This document shows, piece after piece, positions 1 to 8,060 of a stretch of 64,000 bases of DNA. Under the pieces are notes generated by a model. The model did not search any database. It was not told the origin of the DNA and saw only the letters and a list, made by a program, of their open reading frames with translations. Each line of letters starts with the position of its first letter. The first letter of the stretch is position 1. Made by a program: the position numbers and the translations under genes. The stretch is from the NCBI GenBank assembly GCA_951812345.1, contig OX638295.1:1708965-1772964 (forward strand), in the 5' to 3' direction. The stretch is from Rhodothermales bacterium (GTDB lineage: Bacteria > Bacteroidota > Rhodothermia > Rhodothermales > VXPQ01).

Positions 1-43
1 CCTGCATAAGTGCCCGATCCCCCAGTTCGTGTATGGACGCCAT
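1..43 (-). CDS. scpB: Start of ScpB (segregation and condensation protein B), partial
   Basis: An ATG at position 43 on the minus strand opens a frame that runs off the left edge and encodes MASIHELGDRALMQ. It starts 13 bases after the scpA stop codon. In most bacteria scpB directly follows scpA, and its product is the winged-helix partner of the SMC-kleisin complex. The identification rests on gene order only, because 14 residues are too few to recognise the family. Confidence 0.5.
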   Translation of the reverse strand, partial: MASIHELGDRALMQ

Positions 44-56
44 ACCGTTCGATGGT

Positions 57-851
57 CTACTTTCTGTTACTGTTTCGTTCGTCCGCAGCCTCCTCTACCC
101 GATCACCCGTATCGTCCGGGGGTTCAGAAACCGTCTTGCCTTCCTGGATATGAAGCTCAAGGTAAAAATCAATCGGATATCCTTCAGAAATATGTACACA
201 CACCTGCTGCGCCTGGACAAGTTCAAGCACCCCGAGAAATGTCGCAACGATAAACGGCTTTGACCGGTTTTCAACAAGCGCAGAGAAAGAGAGATTCTTG
301 TCCGCCGCGAGGCGATCGAGGAGAAACGCGCGCTGCTCTTCGATGGAATATTCTTCGCGCGCTACATCGTGCAGAACTTCCTCCGGAGCCTCCGCAAGAA
401 TTCGCTTAAGCGCCGAGACAAGATCGAAAACAGACGCATCCAGGACCGGCGCCTGCTCCCATGCGTCCCGTTCGGAAACGGCATGACTGCGCGTAAAACG
501 TTCCGCTCGTTCGCTTTCGAGCGACACTAAATGCGCAGACGCTTCCTTGTACCGGACGTATTCCAGGAGCCGCTCCACCAACTCCCGACGAGGATCGATC
601 GGATCCCCATCTTCGTCGACCTCCTGCCCCGGCAAAAGCATACGGGCCTTTATGCCGATCAGGATAGCAGCCATGTACAAAAATTCGCCTGCACTATCGA
701 GGTCGATCTGTTCGAGCAGGCGAACATGCTCAAGGTACTCGTCAGCAATGCGGGCTACAGGAATGTCGAAAATATCCAACTCGTCCCTCCTGATAAAAAA
801 GAGGAGCAAGTCCAGCGGTCCCTCAAAATCTTCAAGGTTTATCTGGTACAT
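57..851 (-). CDS. scpA: ScpA, SMC-associated kleisin (segregation and condensation protein A)
   Basis: A 264-residue protein with the ScpA N-terminal signature (FEGPLDLLLFFIRRDELDI, roughly residues 9-27) followed by the helical kleisin region (IPVARIADEYL). ScpA is the kleisin that bridges the SMC dimer and, with ScpB, forms bacterial condensin for chromosome compaction and segregation in the cytoplasm. Length and start match the family. It lies 29 bases downstream of a sugar epimerase gene on the same strand and 13 bases upstream of the probable scpB start, so the two are probably co-transcribed. The acidic C-terminal end (EPPDDTGDRVEEAADERN) is low complexity. Confidence 0.93.
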   Translation of the reverse strand: MYQINLEDFEGPLDLLLFFIRRDELDIFDIPVARIADEYLEHVRLLEQIDLDSAGEFLYMAAILIGIKARMLLPGQEVDEDGDPIDPRRELVERLLEYVRYKEASAHLVSLESERAERFTRSHAVSERDAWEQAPVLDASVFDLVSALKRILAEAPEEVLHDVAREEYSIEEQRAFLLDRLAADKNLSFSALVENRSKPFIVATFLGVLELVQAQQVCVHISEGYPIDFYLELHIQEGKTVSEPPDDTGDRVEEAADERNSNRK

Positions 852-880
852 TTAATTCCTTGTTTTGCAAGAAAAAAAGA

Positions 881-1807
881 TTAACTATTAAAGTGTTTTT
901 TGAACCATTTTACTGTTTCTTCAAGACCGTGTACAATACTTGTACGGGGAACCCAGCCCAATTCGCGTCGGGCGAGATCAAAAGCCAGTACGCTCCTGCG
1001 CTGTTCACCAGGCCGCCCTGCCTCATGACGCCGCTCCATGCCCGGAGCAATCCAGTCCCGCAAGATATCGAAAAGATCATTCACGCTGGTCTCTACTGCC
1101 GTTCCGACATTGAACGTGCCCGACCCGGCGTACGCCAACGCACTCAGATTCGCCTGCACTACATCGCCCACGTACACATAGTCCCGTGTTTGCAAACCAT
1201 CCCCGTAAATAACGGGCTGTTCGCCTCGTAACATCCGTTGGGCAAAGATAGCTACGACGCCAGCCTCTCCGTGTGGATTCTGCCTTGGTCCGTATACGTT
1301 TCCGTAGCGGAGCGCGACAAAGGGAATGCCATACTGATTTCGATAATAATCAAGGTATCGTTCCGCACACAGTTTGGTTACGCCGTATGGAGAAAGGGGT
1401 CTTGTCGTATGACGTTCATCCTGTGGGGCATATTCCGGTTCTCCGTAAATGGCCCCTCCTGTCGAGGCGAAAACAACCTTTTTCAGTCCTGCCCGGCGTC
1501 CGGCCTCCATGAGATTCAGCAGTCCGAGAATATTCACCGTAGCGTCAAATCGTGGATCCGCAACGGATTTGCGCACATCCATTTGGGCTGCATGGTGCAC
1601 AAGCACCTCGAAACCATGCTCCAGCATGCATGCCGAGGCCTCCTCGGACCGGATGTCCAGTTCGTGAAAAACAGCCCCTTCCGGGATATTTTCCCGCCGT
1701 CCTCCAGACAGGTCATCGAGGATATGCACTTCGTGGCCCGCCTTGAGCAGGGCGTCGGATACATGAGAAGCTATAAAGCCGGCGCCACCGGAAACCAGTA
1801 TCTTCAT
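881..1807 (-). CDS. NAD-dependent epimerase/dehydratase (UDP-glucose 4-epimerase-like)
   Basis: An extended short-chain dehydrogenase of 308 residues. It has the N-terminal Rossmann motif GGAGFIAS (residues 7-14), the ASTGGAIYGEP strand after residue 113 and the catalytic pair Tyr141/Lys145 (YGVTK). The RYGNVYGPRQ and GDGLQTRDYVYVGDV segments are typical of UDP-glucose 4-epimerase and related nucleotide-sugar epimerases. These enzymes act in the cytoplasm and supply activated sugars for polysaccharide synthesis. The exact substrate cannot be read from the sequence. Its start overlaps the stop of the upstream M16 peptidase gene by 4 bases, which implies translational coupling. Confidence 0.85.
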   Translation of the reverse strand: MKILVSGGAGFIASHVSDALLKAGHEVHILDDLSGGRRENIPEGAVFHELDIRSEEASACMLEHGFEVLVHHAAQMDVRKSVADPRFDATVNILGLLNLMEAGRRAGLKKVVFASTGGAIYGEPEYAPQDERHTTRPLSPYGVTKLCAERYLDYYRNQYGIPFVALRYGNVYGPRQNPHGEAGVVAIFAQRMLRGEQPVIYGDGLQTRDYVYVGDVVQANLSALAYAGSGTFNVGTAVETSVNDLFDILRDWIAPGMERRHEAGRPGEQRRSVLAFDLARRELGWVPRTSIVHGLEETVKWFKKHFNS

Positions 1808-3066
1808 GGGCGCCCCTCCGGTACAAGAGCAGCGGTCGAGAGCTGCTCTTCCCTGAACAACATCGAGGCTACTCGCTGTACATCTTCGACGGTAACCTTC
1901 TCTATCGCTTCGTTGATCTCGTCAAGCGTCAGATACCGTCCAAAATAAAGCTCCTGCCGCCCGATGCCCATCATCCGGTTGCTCATGCCTTCAAGGCCAA
2001 GCATGAGAGCACCCCGCACCTGGTTTTTAGCCTCGTTGAGCGTACGGCTTCCGATCAGAACGTCGACAAAACATCGTAACTCCTTTCGAATCAATTCCTT
2101 CACGCGCTCCATCTTGCGTACATCCGAGGCGGCATATACCCCGAAATCGCCCGAGTCCGAGTGCATATTTGCAAAGGATCCAATGCTATAGCAAAAACCG
2201 TATTTCTCCCGCACATTCTGGTTGAGTCGGCTCGACATCCCGCCACCCAATAACGTATTCAACACGCTGAACGCTACCCGGTCTTCGTTGCAAACGCTCA
2301 TCCCTCGCGCACCCATCACGAAATGGGCCTGTTGAATGGGTCGGGGTTCCGCAAAGTCACGGGGGGCATAGCCGTTCACAGGCATGCGCCGGATCGGGCG
2401 CTCAGCCACCGGCATATCCGCCAGCATACCCTGAGCTATACGCACGACATCGTCGTGATCCGCGTTCCCGGCTACGACAAGCACCACGCGATTCGGCGCA
2501 TAGTGGCCGTTCATATAATCGCATAACATCGTCCGGTCGAACGCCTGCACCGTCTCCGGATACCCTAGGACGGGAGCGCCGAGCGCGTGCCCATCATATA
2601 CGACGGATTCGAACCGGTCAAACACGAGATCTTCCGGAGCGTCCTCATACATCTTCATCTCTTCGAGAATCACCCCTTTCTCCTTCGCAATCTCTTTCTC
2701 GGGAAATGTCGGAAAGAGAATAAGATCGCAAACCGTATCTATCGCCCTGGCAAGGTGTTCGTCCAGTGCACGAGCGTAGTAACAGGTATACTCCTTGGCC
2801 GTAAACGCATTCAGATACCCGCCCACGGACTCCATGCGGCGGGCAATATGATGCATGCGCCGCTTCCGCGTGCCCTTGAACACCATGTGTTCAATGAAAT
2901 GACTGATGCCACGCTCTGCAGCGCATTCGTCCCGGCTGCCCGTTGCGACCCATACACCCACCGAAACGGATCGAACCGACGGAATGCGCTCCGAAAGAAC
3001 CCGAACGCCGTTCTCCAGCGTGGTCTTCCGGAAGTACGGCAATATGCCGTTCTCCGCTGTCTTCAT
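1804..3066 (-). CDS. M16 family zinc metallopeptidase (pitrilysin-like, PqqL/YmxG type)
   Basis: A 420-residue protein with the inverted zinc motif HxxEH (HFIEH, residues 56-60) in the N-terminal M16 domain. A second, inactive M16-like half contains the usual GGGMSSRL-type segment (LLGGGMSSRLNQNVRE). Length fits the single-chain bacterial processing-peptidase-like group that forms a clamshell around short substrates. It has no clear signal peptide and is likely cytoplasmic. As in many bacteria, it sits immediately downstream of pnp (24 bases), and it overlaps the following epimerase gene by 4 bases, so the run pnp-M16-epimerase-scpA looks like one transcript. Confidence 0.92.
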   Translation of the reverse strand: MKTAENGILPYFRKTTLENGVRVLSERIPSVRSVSVGVWVATGSRDECAAERGISHFIEHMVFKGTRKRRMHHIARRMESVGGYLNAFTAKEYTCYYARALDEHLARAIDTVCDLILFPTFPEKEIAKEKGVILEEMKMYEDAPEDLVFDRFESVVYDGHALGAPVLGYPETVQAFDRTMLCDYMNGHYAPNRVVLVVAGNADHDDVVRIAQGMLADMPVAERPIRRMPVNGYAPRDFAEPRPIQQAHFVMGARGMSVCNEDRVAFSVLNTLLGGGMSSRLNQNVREKYGFCYSIGSFANMHSDSGDFGVYAASDVRKMERVKELIRKELRCFVDVLIGSRTLNEAKNQVRGALMLGLEGMSNRMMGIGRQELYFGRYLTLDEINEAIEKVTVEDVQRVASMLFREEQLSTAALVPEGRP

Positions 3067-3090
3067 GATGTACTGGAACAGGAACGATCC

Positions 3091-5400
3091 TTAACGCGGC
3101 CTGCGACTCCGTTGTCCGCCCCCGCTTCGGCCGCCGCCATCACGGCCTCCACGTTCCCGGTAAGACCCTCCTCCTCCTCGACCATCCCGGCGGGGACCCC
3201 CTCCGTGACCATCCCGGCGGGGACCCCCTCCGTGCTGGTTCTGAGGCCGCCGGGGCCTTTCTTCCTGACCGTCTTCTCTCGGCGGCAGGAATGGCTTCCG
3301 GCTTAGACGGAGTTTACCGTCATCGCGAATTTCAATGAGTTCTACCTTGACCTTGTCGCCAACCTGGAAATACTCTTCCACGTTTTCGACATATCCGTGA
3401 TCAAGTTCGGAGATATGGAGCAGACCCTCCTTGCCGGGAAGAATCTCGATAATAGCTCCAAAAGCAAGAATGCTCTTTACCGTGCCCTCATACACATCTC
3501 CGGGCTCCGGAACGGACACAATACCCTTGATCAGGTCAATGGCCGCCTGCCCATCCTCCTGGTTGGTAGCAGAGATCGTTACAATACCCTTCCCGTCCTT
3601 GTCCTCAATCTCGATAGATGTATTCGTATCGCGCTGCATGCCCTGGATGACCTTCCCGCCCGGCCCGATAATAGCACCGATAAACTCTGCATCGACGGCG
3701 ATCTGCGTAAGCCGGGGCGCATAAGGAGACAGATCGTCCCGCGCTTCGGCGATCGTTTCGTCCATGATGTCGAGAATGTGATGCCGCGCGTCCCGCGCCT
3801 GCTCCAGCGCCTGCCGAAGCACATCTCTGGAAAGGCCTGCAATCTTGATGTCCATCTGACAGGCCGTCACGCCGTCGCGCGTACCTGTCAGCTTGAAGTC
3901 CATATCCCCAAGATGATCTTCCGTGCCGAGGATATCGGTGAGCACCGCCGTTTGACCATTTTCCCCAATAAGCCCCATCGCAATGCCTGCCACCGGCTTG
4001 CGAACAGGAACGCCCGCATCCATCAAGGCCATGGAACCCGAACATACGGATGCCATTGAGGACGAGCCGTTCGACTCGAGTACATCGGCATTGACGCGAA
4101 TCGTGTAGGGAAACTCTTCCTCCGAGGGAAGCATGTACTGCAACGCCCGCTCGGCAAGCATACCGTGGCCTATTTCCCGGCGGCTGGTGCCGCGAATGAA
4201 TTTCGCTTCCCCTGTACAAAACGGGGGGAAGTTGTAATGGAGATAAAACCGCTTGTCATCTGTGGAAAATATCTGATCCACAGCCTGCACGTCCCGTCCC
4301 GTCCCCAGCGTGATAGAGGCAAGCACCTGGGTTTCCCCTCGCGTAAAGACCGCCGAGCCGTGTACGCGCGGCAAATAGCCCGTTTCCGTCCATATGTCGC
4401 GGACCTCGTTGAGTGCACGCCCGTCGATACGGCGGCCCTCGTTCAGCGTCATTGCCCGCATAGCCTGACGCTCGACTGCACGAACCGCCTCACGTATATG
4501 TGCCGCCGTGTATCCTTCGGTCGTGGCCTCTGCCCCATCTTCTCCAAGAAGCTCGGACACCACCTGATCCCTGATGTCACGCAACCCGCCGTAGAAAGCA
4601 CTCTTTTCGTACGGTTTATGGAGGTGTTCCTCAATCCGCTTACCGACTGTATCGGTGACTTTCTCCAGAACACCGTCCGGCAGAGTCACCAAATTCGGCT
4701 GAAACGGCTCAACCTCTCCTGTCTCGGCCACCAGTTCATGCTGGGCAGCGCACAATTTCCGGATCGCTTCGTGCGCCACATCCATCGCCTCGAGCAGATC
4801 CTCTTCGCCAACTTCCTGCATCTCGCCTTCCACCATCACAATAGCATCCTCCTTACCCGCAACCACGAGATCCATGTCACTTTCCGCTGTCTCCTCGATC
4901 GTCGGGTTGACGATAAAGGCCCCGTCGACCCGCGCAACGCGGACTTCCGCGATGGGGCCATCGAACGGGGCCCCTGCAAGCATCAGCGCCGCTGACGCGC
5001 CCGCACCTGCAAGAACGTCCGCATTATACTGGTCGTCGGCAGAAATCACGTACGCGATAATCTGCGTCTCGTGCAAAAATCCATCCGGGAAAAGGGGGCG
5101 AAGCGCCCGGTCCACCAGGCGCGACGACAGCACTTCCTTGTCTGTCGGACGCCCTTCCCGTTTTATGAACCCGCCGGGGATTTTTCCTCCTGCGGAAAAT
5201 TTTTCGCGATACTCAACTGTGAGTGGGAAAAAACTCTGCCCGGCGCGCACCTCTTGCGAGATGACCGCGGTGCACAATACCATTGTATCTCCCAATCGGA
5301 CAACGACCGCGCCACCTGCCTGCTTGGCGAGGCGACCTGTCTCTAACGAGATGACCTTACCCGGTGCAATCTCGATTTCTTTACGTACAAATGTTGTCAT
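3091..5400 (-). CDS. pnp: Polyribonucleotide nucleotidyltransferase (PNPase) with Gly/Arg-rich tail
   Basis: PNPase of 769 residues. Two RNase PH-like halves are present (the first begins VISLETGRLAKQAGGAVVVR; the second contains GTSRREIGHGMLAERAL and NGSSSMASVCSGSMALMDAG). A KH domain follows (IIGPGGKVIQGMQ), then an S1 domain (GDVYEGTVKSILAFGAIIEI). The enzyme degrades RNA 3' to 5' with phosphate as a degradosome-type exonuclease. The last 50-60 residues are an unusual Gly/Arg/Asp-rich tail built of GGGPRRDG-type units, encoded by a short DNA tandem repeat near 3180-3240. Ordinary PNPases end soon after S1. It is separated from rpsO by about 190 bases. Confidence 0.97.
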   Translation of the reverse strand: MTTFVRKEIEIAPGKVISLETGRLAKQAGGAVVVRLGDTMVLCTAVISQEVRAGQSFFPLTVEYREKFSAGGKIPGGFIKREGRPTDKEVLSSRLVDRALRPLFPDGFLHETQIIAYVISADDQYNADVLAGAGASAALMLAGAPFDGPIAEVRVARVDGAFIVNPTIEETAESDMDLVVAGKEDAIVMVEGEMQEVGEEDLLEAMDVAHEAIRKLCAAQHELVAETGEVEPFQPNLVTLPDGVLEKVTDTVGKRIEEHLHKPYEKSAFYGGLRDIRDQVVSELLGEDGAEATTEGYTAAHIREAVRAVERQAMRAMTLNEGRRIDGRALNEVRDIWTETGYLPRVHGSAVFTRGETQVLASITLGTGRDVQAVDQIFSTDDKRFYLHYNFPPFCTGEAKFIRGTSRREIGHGMLAERALQYMLPSEEEFPYTIRVNADVLESNGSSSMASVCSGSMALMDAGVPVRKPVAGIAMGLIGENGQTAVLTDILGTEDHLGDMDFKLTGTRDGVTACQMDIKIAGLSRDVLRQALEQARDARHHILDIMDETIAEARDDLSPYAPRLTQIAVDAEFIGAIIGPGGKVIQGMQRDTNTSIEIEDKDGKGIVTISATNQEDGQAAIDLIKGIVSVPEPGDVYEGTVKSILAFGAIIEILPGKEGLLHISELDHGYVENVEEYFQVGDKVKVELIEIRDDGKLRLSRKPFLPPREDGQEERPRRPQNQHGGGPRRDGHGGGPRRDGRGGGGSYRERGGRDGGGRSGGGQRSRRPR

Positions 5401-5590
5401 TTTTCTACTCGTCTCCGTCTTCGTTTTTTTGCAATGTCCTGCGTTTCGTTCGCCTGCGCAGGGATTCGGTTTCTTTCGTACTCAGCCTCTCTAACCTCCG
5501 GTGCAAATAGGGCCGCATACGTACGAACAACGCACGCGGCATATATGGCTCATGCCCTTTGGGGAAATGCAGTTGACCGGGCGTTAAACG

Positions 5591-5857
5591 TTACTTGCGA
5601 ATGCCCAATTCCTTGATGATAGAACGATAACGTTCGATATCCCGGTCCATCAGATAATTGAGCAAACGGCGCCGTTTCCCTACGAGTTTAAGCAATCCGC
5701 GCCGCGTAGAGTGGTCTCCCGGATGACGCTTCAGGTGTCCGTTCAGTTCGTTGATACGATGCGAAAAGATCGCAATCTGAACTTCCGGGGCGCCGGTATC
5801 GTCAGCCGATTTTCCATAGGTATCGACCAACGTTTGTTTCTGCTCTGTAGTAATCAT
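5591..5857 (-). CDS. rpsO: 30S ribosomal protein S15
   Basis: An 88-residue protein with the full S15 pattern: [22 protein letters not shown], then [24 protein letters not shown]15 binds 16S rRNA early in 30S assembly and bridges to the 50S subunit. The ATG is preceded by a good ribosome-binding site (GAGGAG about 9 bases upstream). rpsO-pnp adjacency is widely conserved, and in Escherichia coli S15 represses its own mRNA through a leader structure. A hairpin lies just upstream here too. Confidence 0.98.
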   Translation of the reverse strand: MITTEQKQTLVDTYGKSADDTGAPEVQIAIFSHRINELNGHLKRHPGDHSTRRGLLKLVGKRRRLLNYLMDRDIERYRSIIKELGIRK

Positions 5858-5891
5858 GGCGTATTATCTCCTCTTTAGATTATGCCATCGT

Positions 5892-5923
5892 AAAGAAGAA
5901 CGCCTACCCAAAACGGGAAGGCG
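5892..5923 (-). terminator. Hairpin with T-rich tail in the ribF-rpsO gap (terminator or S15 leader)
   Basis: On the minus strand a stem CGCCT...AGGCG, extended by CCC/GGG inside, is followed by TTCTTCTTT and then, about 35 bases on, the rpsO start. It could end the ribF transcript or act as a leader structure controlling rpsO. The sequence alone does not distinguish these. Confidence 0.45.
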
Positions 5924-5943
5924 CACAAGCGGCAAGTGCAGCC

Positions 5944-6906
5944 TTAGCACCCGCCGAGTATCTCCCTGTTACGCACCCGGTCTTGCGAAAGTTGCCTCAT
6001 CAGCTCTTTTTTGGATGCAAAACGGCGCTCATCGCGTGTTCTGGAAACGAATTCCACGCGAAGAAGCTCTCCATACATATCTTCTTCGGTGTCAAGGAGA
6101 TGCACCTCGATCATGCGTTGCCCACCTCCAAACGTAGGACGAATTCCGATATTCATCATACCAGGCAGCGAACGATTTTTCGGAGATCCATCCGCATGTC
6201 CGGACAATCTGTACACCCGCACGGCGTACACCCCATCGGCGGGTATCACCTTGCGCGGATGCTCCACAGCAATGTTTGCCGTCGGGAACCCCATTTCCCG
6301 TCCACGCCCCTCGCCGCGAACGACCCGGCCCGTAAGGCAATACGGGCGCCCCAGCATGTCAGCAGCAGCCTGAACGTCCCCGTGCTCTTCCAGACTCCGT
6401 CTGATCTTGCGGGAGGACACCGCTTGTTCCTGTATGATCCGGGCAGGCACAATGTCTACCGTAAAGCCATGCTTCTTTCCCAGTGTACGTAACAGGTCTG
6501 CATTACCCCGCCGATCGCGCCCAAAGGCATGGTCGTAGCCAATGACGATTTCCCGCAGTCCGATTCCCCGAACCAGAATGTCTTCAACGAACGTTTCGGC
6601 GGAAAGCCGGGAAAACTCTTTCGTAAAAGGAAGTATGGCAAGCCGATCCAGGCCGATTTCTTCCATAATATCCGCACGTTCCTCGATAGTCGTCAGCAGG
6701 GACAATGGCGTCCCTTCCACGATTTCGCGCGGATGCGGGTGGAAGCTCAACACGGTGCTGGTTCCGCCAAGCGCCCCGGCACGCTCCAGTAAATATCGCA
6801 AAATGGCCTGGTGCCCCAAATGCACTCCATCGAACGTTCCTACGGTTAGCACCGAGGCCATATCCTTTCGGATCTGATCGAGCCCATGTAATCGTTTCAT
6901 GCGCAC
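5944..6906 (-). CDS. ribF: Bifunctional riboflavin kinase / FAD synthetase
   Basis: A 320-residue RibF. The N-terminal FAD synthetase (nucleotidyltransferase) domain carries GTFDGVHLGHQAIL and FHPHPREI. The C-terminal riboflavin kinase domain carries GRGREMGFPTANI and PADGVYAVRV. The enzyme phosphorylates riboflavin to FMN and adenylates FMN to FAD. An alternative ATG two codons in (MKRLHGLDQ) is possible. The gene overlaps the end of truB by 10 bases, and the order truB-ribF-rpsO is the common bacterial arrangement. Confidence 0.95.
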   Translation of the reverse strand: MRMKRLHGLDQIRKDMASVLTVGTFDGVHLGHQAILRYLLERAGALGGTSTVLSFHPHPREIVEGTPLSLLTTIEERADIMEEIGLDRLAILPFTKEFSRLSAETFVEDILVRGIGLREIVIGYDHAFGRDRRGNADLLRTLGKKHGFTVDIVPARIIQEQAVSSRKIRRSLEEHGDVQAAADMLGRPYCLTGRVVRGEGRGREMGFPTANIAVEHPRKVIPADGVYAVRVYRLSGHADGSPKNRSLPGMMNIGIRPTFGGGQRMIEVHLLDTEEDMYGELLRVEFVSRTRDERRFASKKELMRQLSQDRVRNREILGGC

Positions 6907-7631
6907 CGCTCCCGGATGACTTCCTGAAGAGCATCCACGGTCCAGGCTTCGTTCACCGAGAAGTCGCCGATACTCGTGCGCCGGAGTCGGACGATATGCG
7001 CACCTACGCCCAGGGCCTGCCCAAATTCATGGGCAAGACTGCGAATGTATGTACCCTTGGAACACTCGACCACAAAAGAAACATCCGTGTTCTTTCTCTC
7101 GAGTATTTCAAAAGACCGAATGGTAACGATGCGCTTCGAGGGAGCTACCTCCTCACCCCGGCGCATCTTGCGATAGAGGCGCTCGCCTCCTCTCTTGACA
7201 GCGGACCAGGCGGGCGTTATCTGTTCAATGACGCCAACGAAGCGGTCACGTGCCCGCAGAAGGTCTTCATCTCTGATTCCCGAAGGATCAAGGCGTTCGG
7301 TCACCTTTCCATCGGCGTCGTAGGTATCGGTGACTTCACCAAGCCGCAACGTTGCTTCGTATGTCTTGGGCAGATTCATAAACTGCTCCATGAGCCGGGT
7401 CGCCCGTCCCATCAGTATAATCAGCAACCCGGTAGCCAGTGGATCGAGCGTGCCGGCATGCCCCATTTTGCGCACGTCAAGGGTGGGCCTCAGCCTGCGA
7501 ATCACATCGAACGATGACCATCCTCCAGGCTTGTCCACAGGCAGTACGGTCGTGTCAAATGTCTCCGGCAATGTCGGAGCCGGATAATAGACTTCTCTAA
7601 TATCTACATCCCGAATAAAGGGCTGTGTCAT
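6897..7631 (-). CDS. truB: tRNA pseudouridine(55) synthase TruB
   Basis: A 244-residue TruB with VDKPGGWSSFDVI near the N-terminus and the catalytic motif HAGTLDPLATGLL, whose Asp attacks uridine. It converts U55 in the T-loop of elongator tRNAs to pseudouridine and also acts as a tRNA chaperone. The C-terminal PUA part is short. The start overlaps the rbfA stop by 4 bases and the end overlaps ribF by 10 bases, indicating a tightly coupled operon. Confidence 0.95.
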   Translation of the reverse strand: MTQPFIRDVDIREVYYPAPTLPETFDTTVLPVDKPGGWSSFDVIRRLRPTLDVRKMGHAGTLDPLATGLLIILMGRATRLMEQFMNLPKTYEATLRLGEVTDTYDADGKVTERLDPSGIRDEDLLRARDRFVGVIEQITPAWSAVKRGGERLYRKMRRGEEVAPSKRIVTIRSFEILERKNTDVSFVVECSKGTYIRSLAHEFGQALGVGAHIVRLRRTSIGDFSVNEAWTVDALQEVIRERCA

Positions 7632-8005
7632 TGCAAACCAGCTTCCCGGTGTTCCCGCTCGGTCCGGATCTGCTCAAAAATCTCGTCCATGTGTTTCGAG
7701 GCATGCATGCCCTCGTCAAGAAAGAACCGAATGTCCGGAACCGCCCGCAACTGATGGCGAATGCGCCGGGCCAACTCCGATCGGACTTCCGTTGTCAGAT
7801 CGGTAAAATGCTGGAAAGCGGCACAGCGCTCCTCGATATCCTGTTCGTAGATACTTACGTCGACATACGCAATGCCCATATCCTTTGTCACGCGAACATT
7901 CGTTACAGCGTACATACACGGTATGCGTTCCGAAAACGCCGTTTGCAGCACACTGGCAATTTCCCGCTGCAACAATCGGGCTACACGTTCGGTGCGGATA
8001 CTCAT
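7628..8005 (-). CDS. rbfA: Ribosome-binding factor A
   Basis: RbfA is a KH-like cold-shock and ribosome maturation factor that binds the 30S subunit near 16S helix 1. The start was set at the ATG at 8005 (MSIRTERVARLLQREIASVL), which gives 125 residues, the normal family size. An upstream in-frame extension is possible but would run into the end of infB and resembles no RbfA. Family segments seen include TNVRVTKDMGIAYVDVSIY and the C-terminal RRIRHQLRAVPDIRFFLDEG. It lies between infB and truB in conserved order. Confidence 0.93.
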   Translation of the reverse strand: MSIRTERVARLLQREIASVLQTAFSERIPCMYAVTNVRVTKDMGIAYVDVSIYEQDIEERCAAFQHFTDLTTEVRSELARRIRHQLRAVPDIRFFLDEGMHASKHMDEIFEQIRTEREHREAGLQ

Positions 8006-8060
8006 GGCGGAGCAAGAAATGGATGGAAGAGAATCCTTATCAACGCGTACCGGACCGACA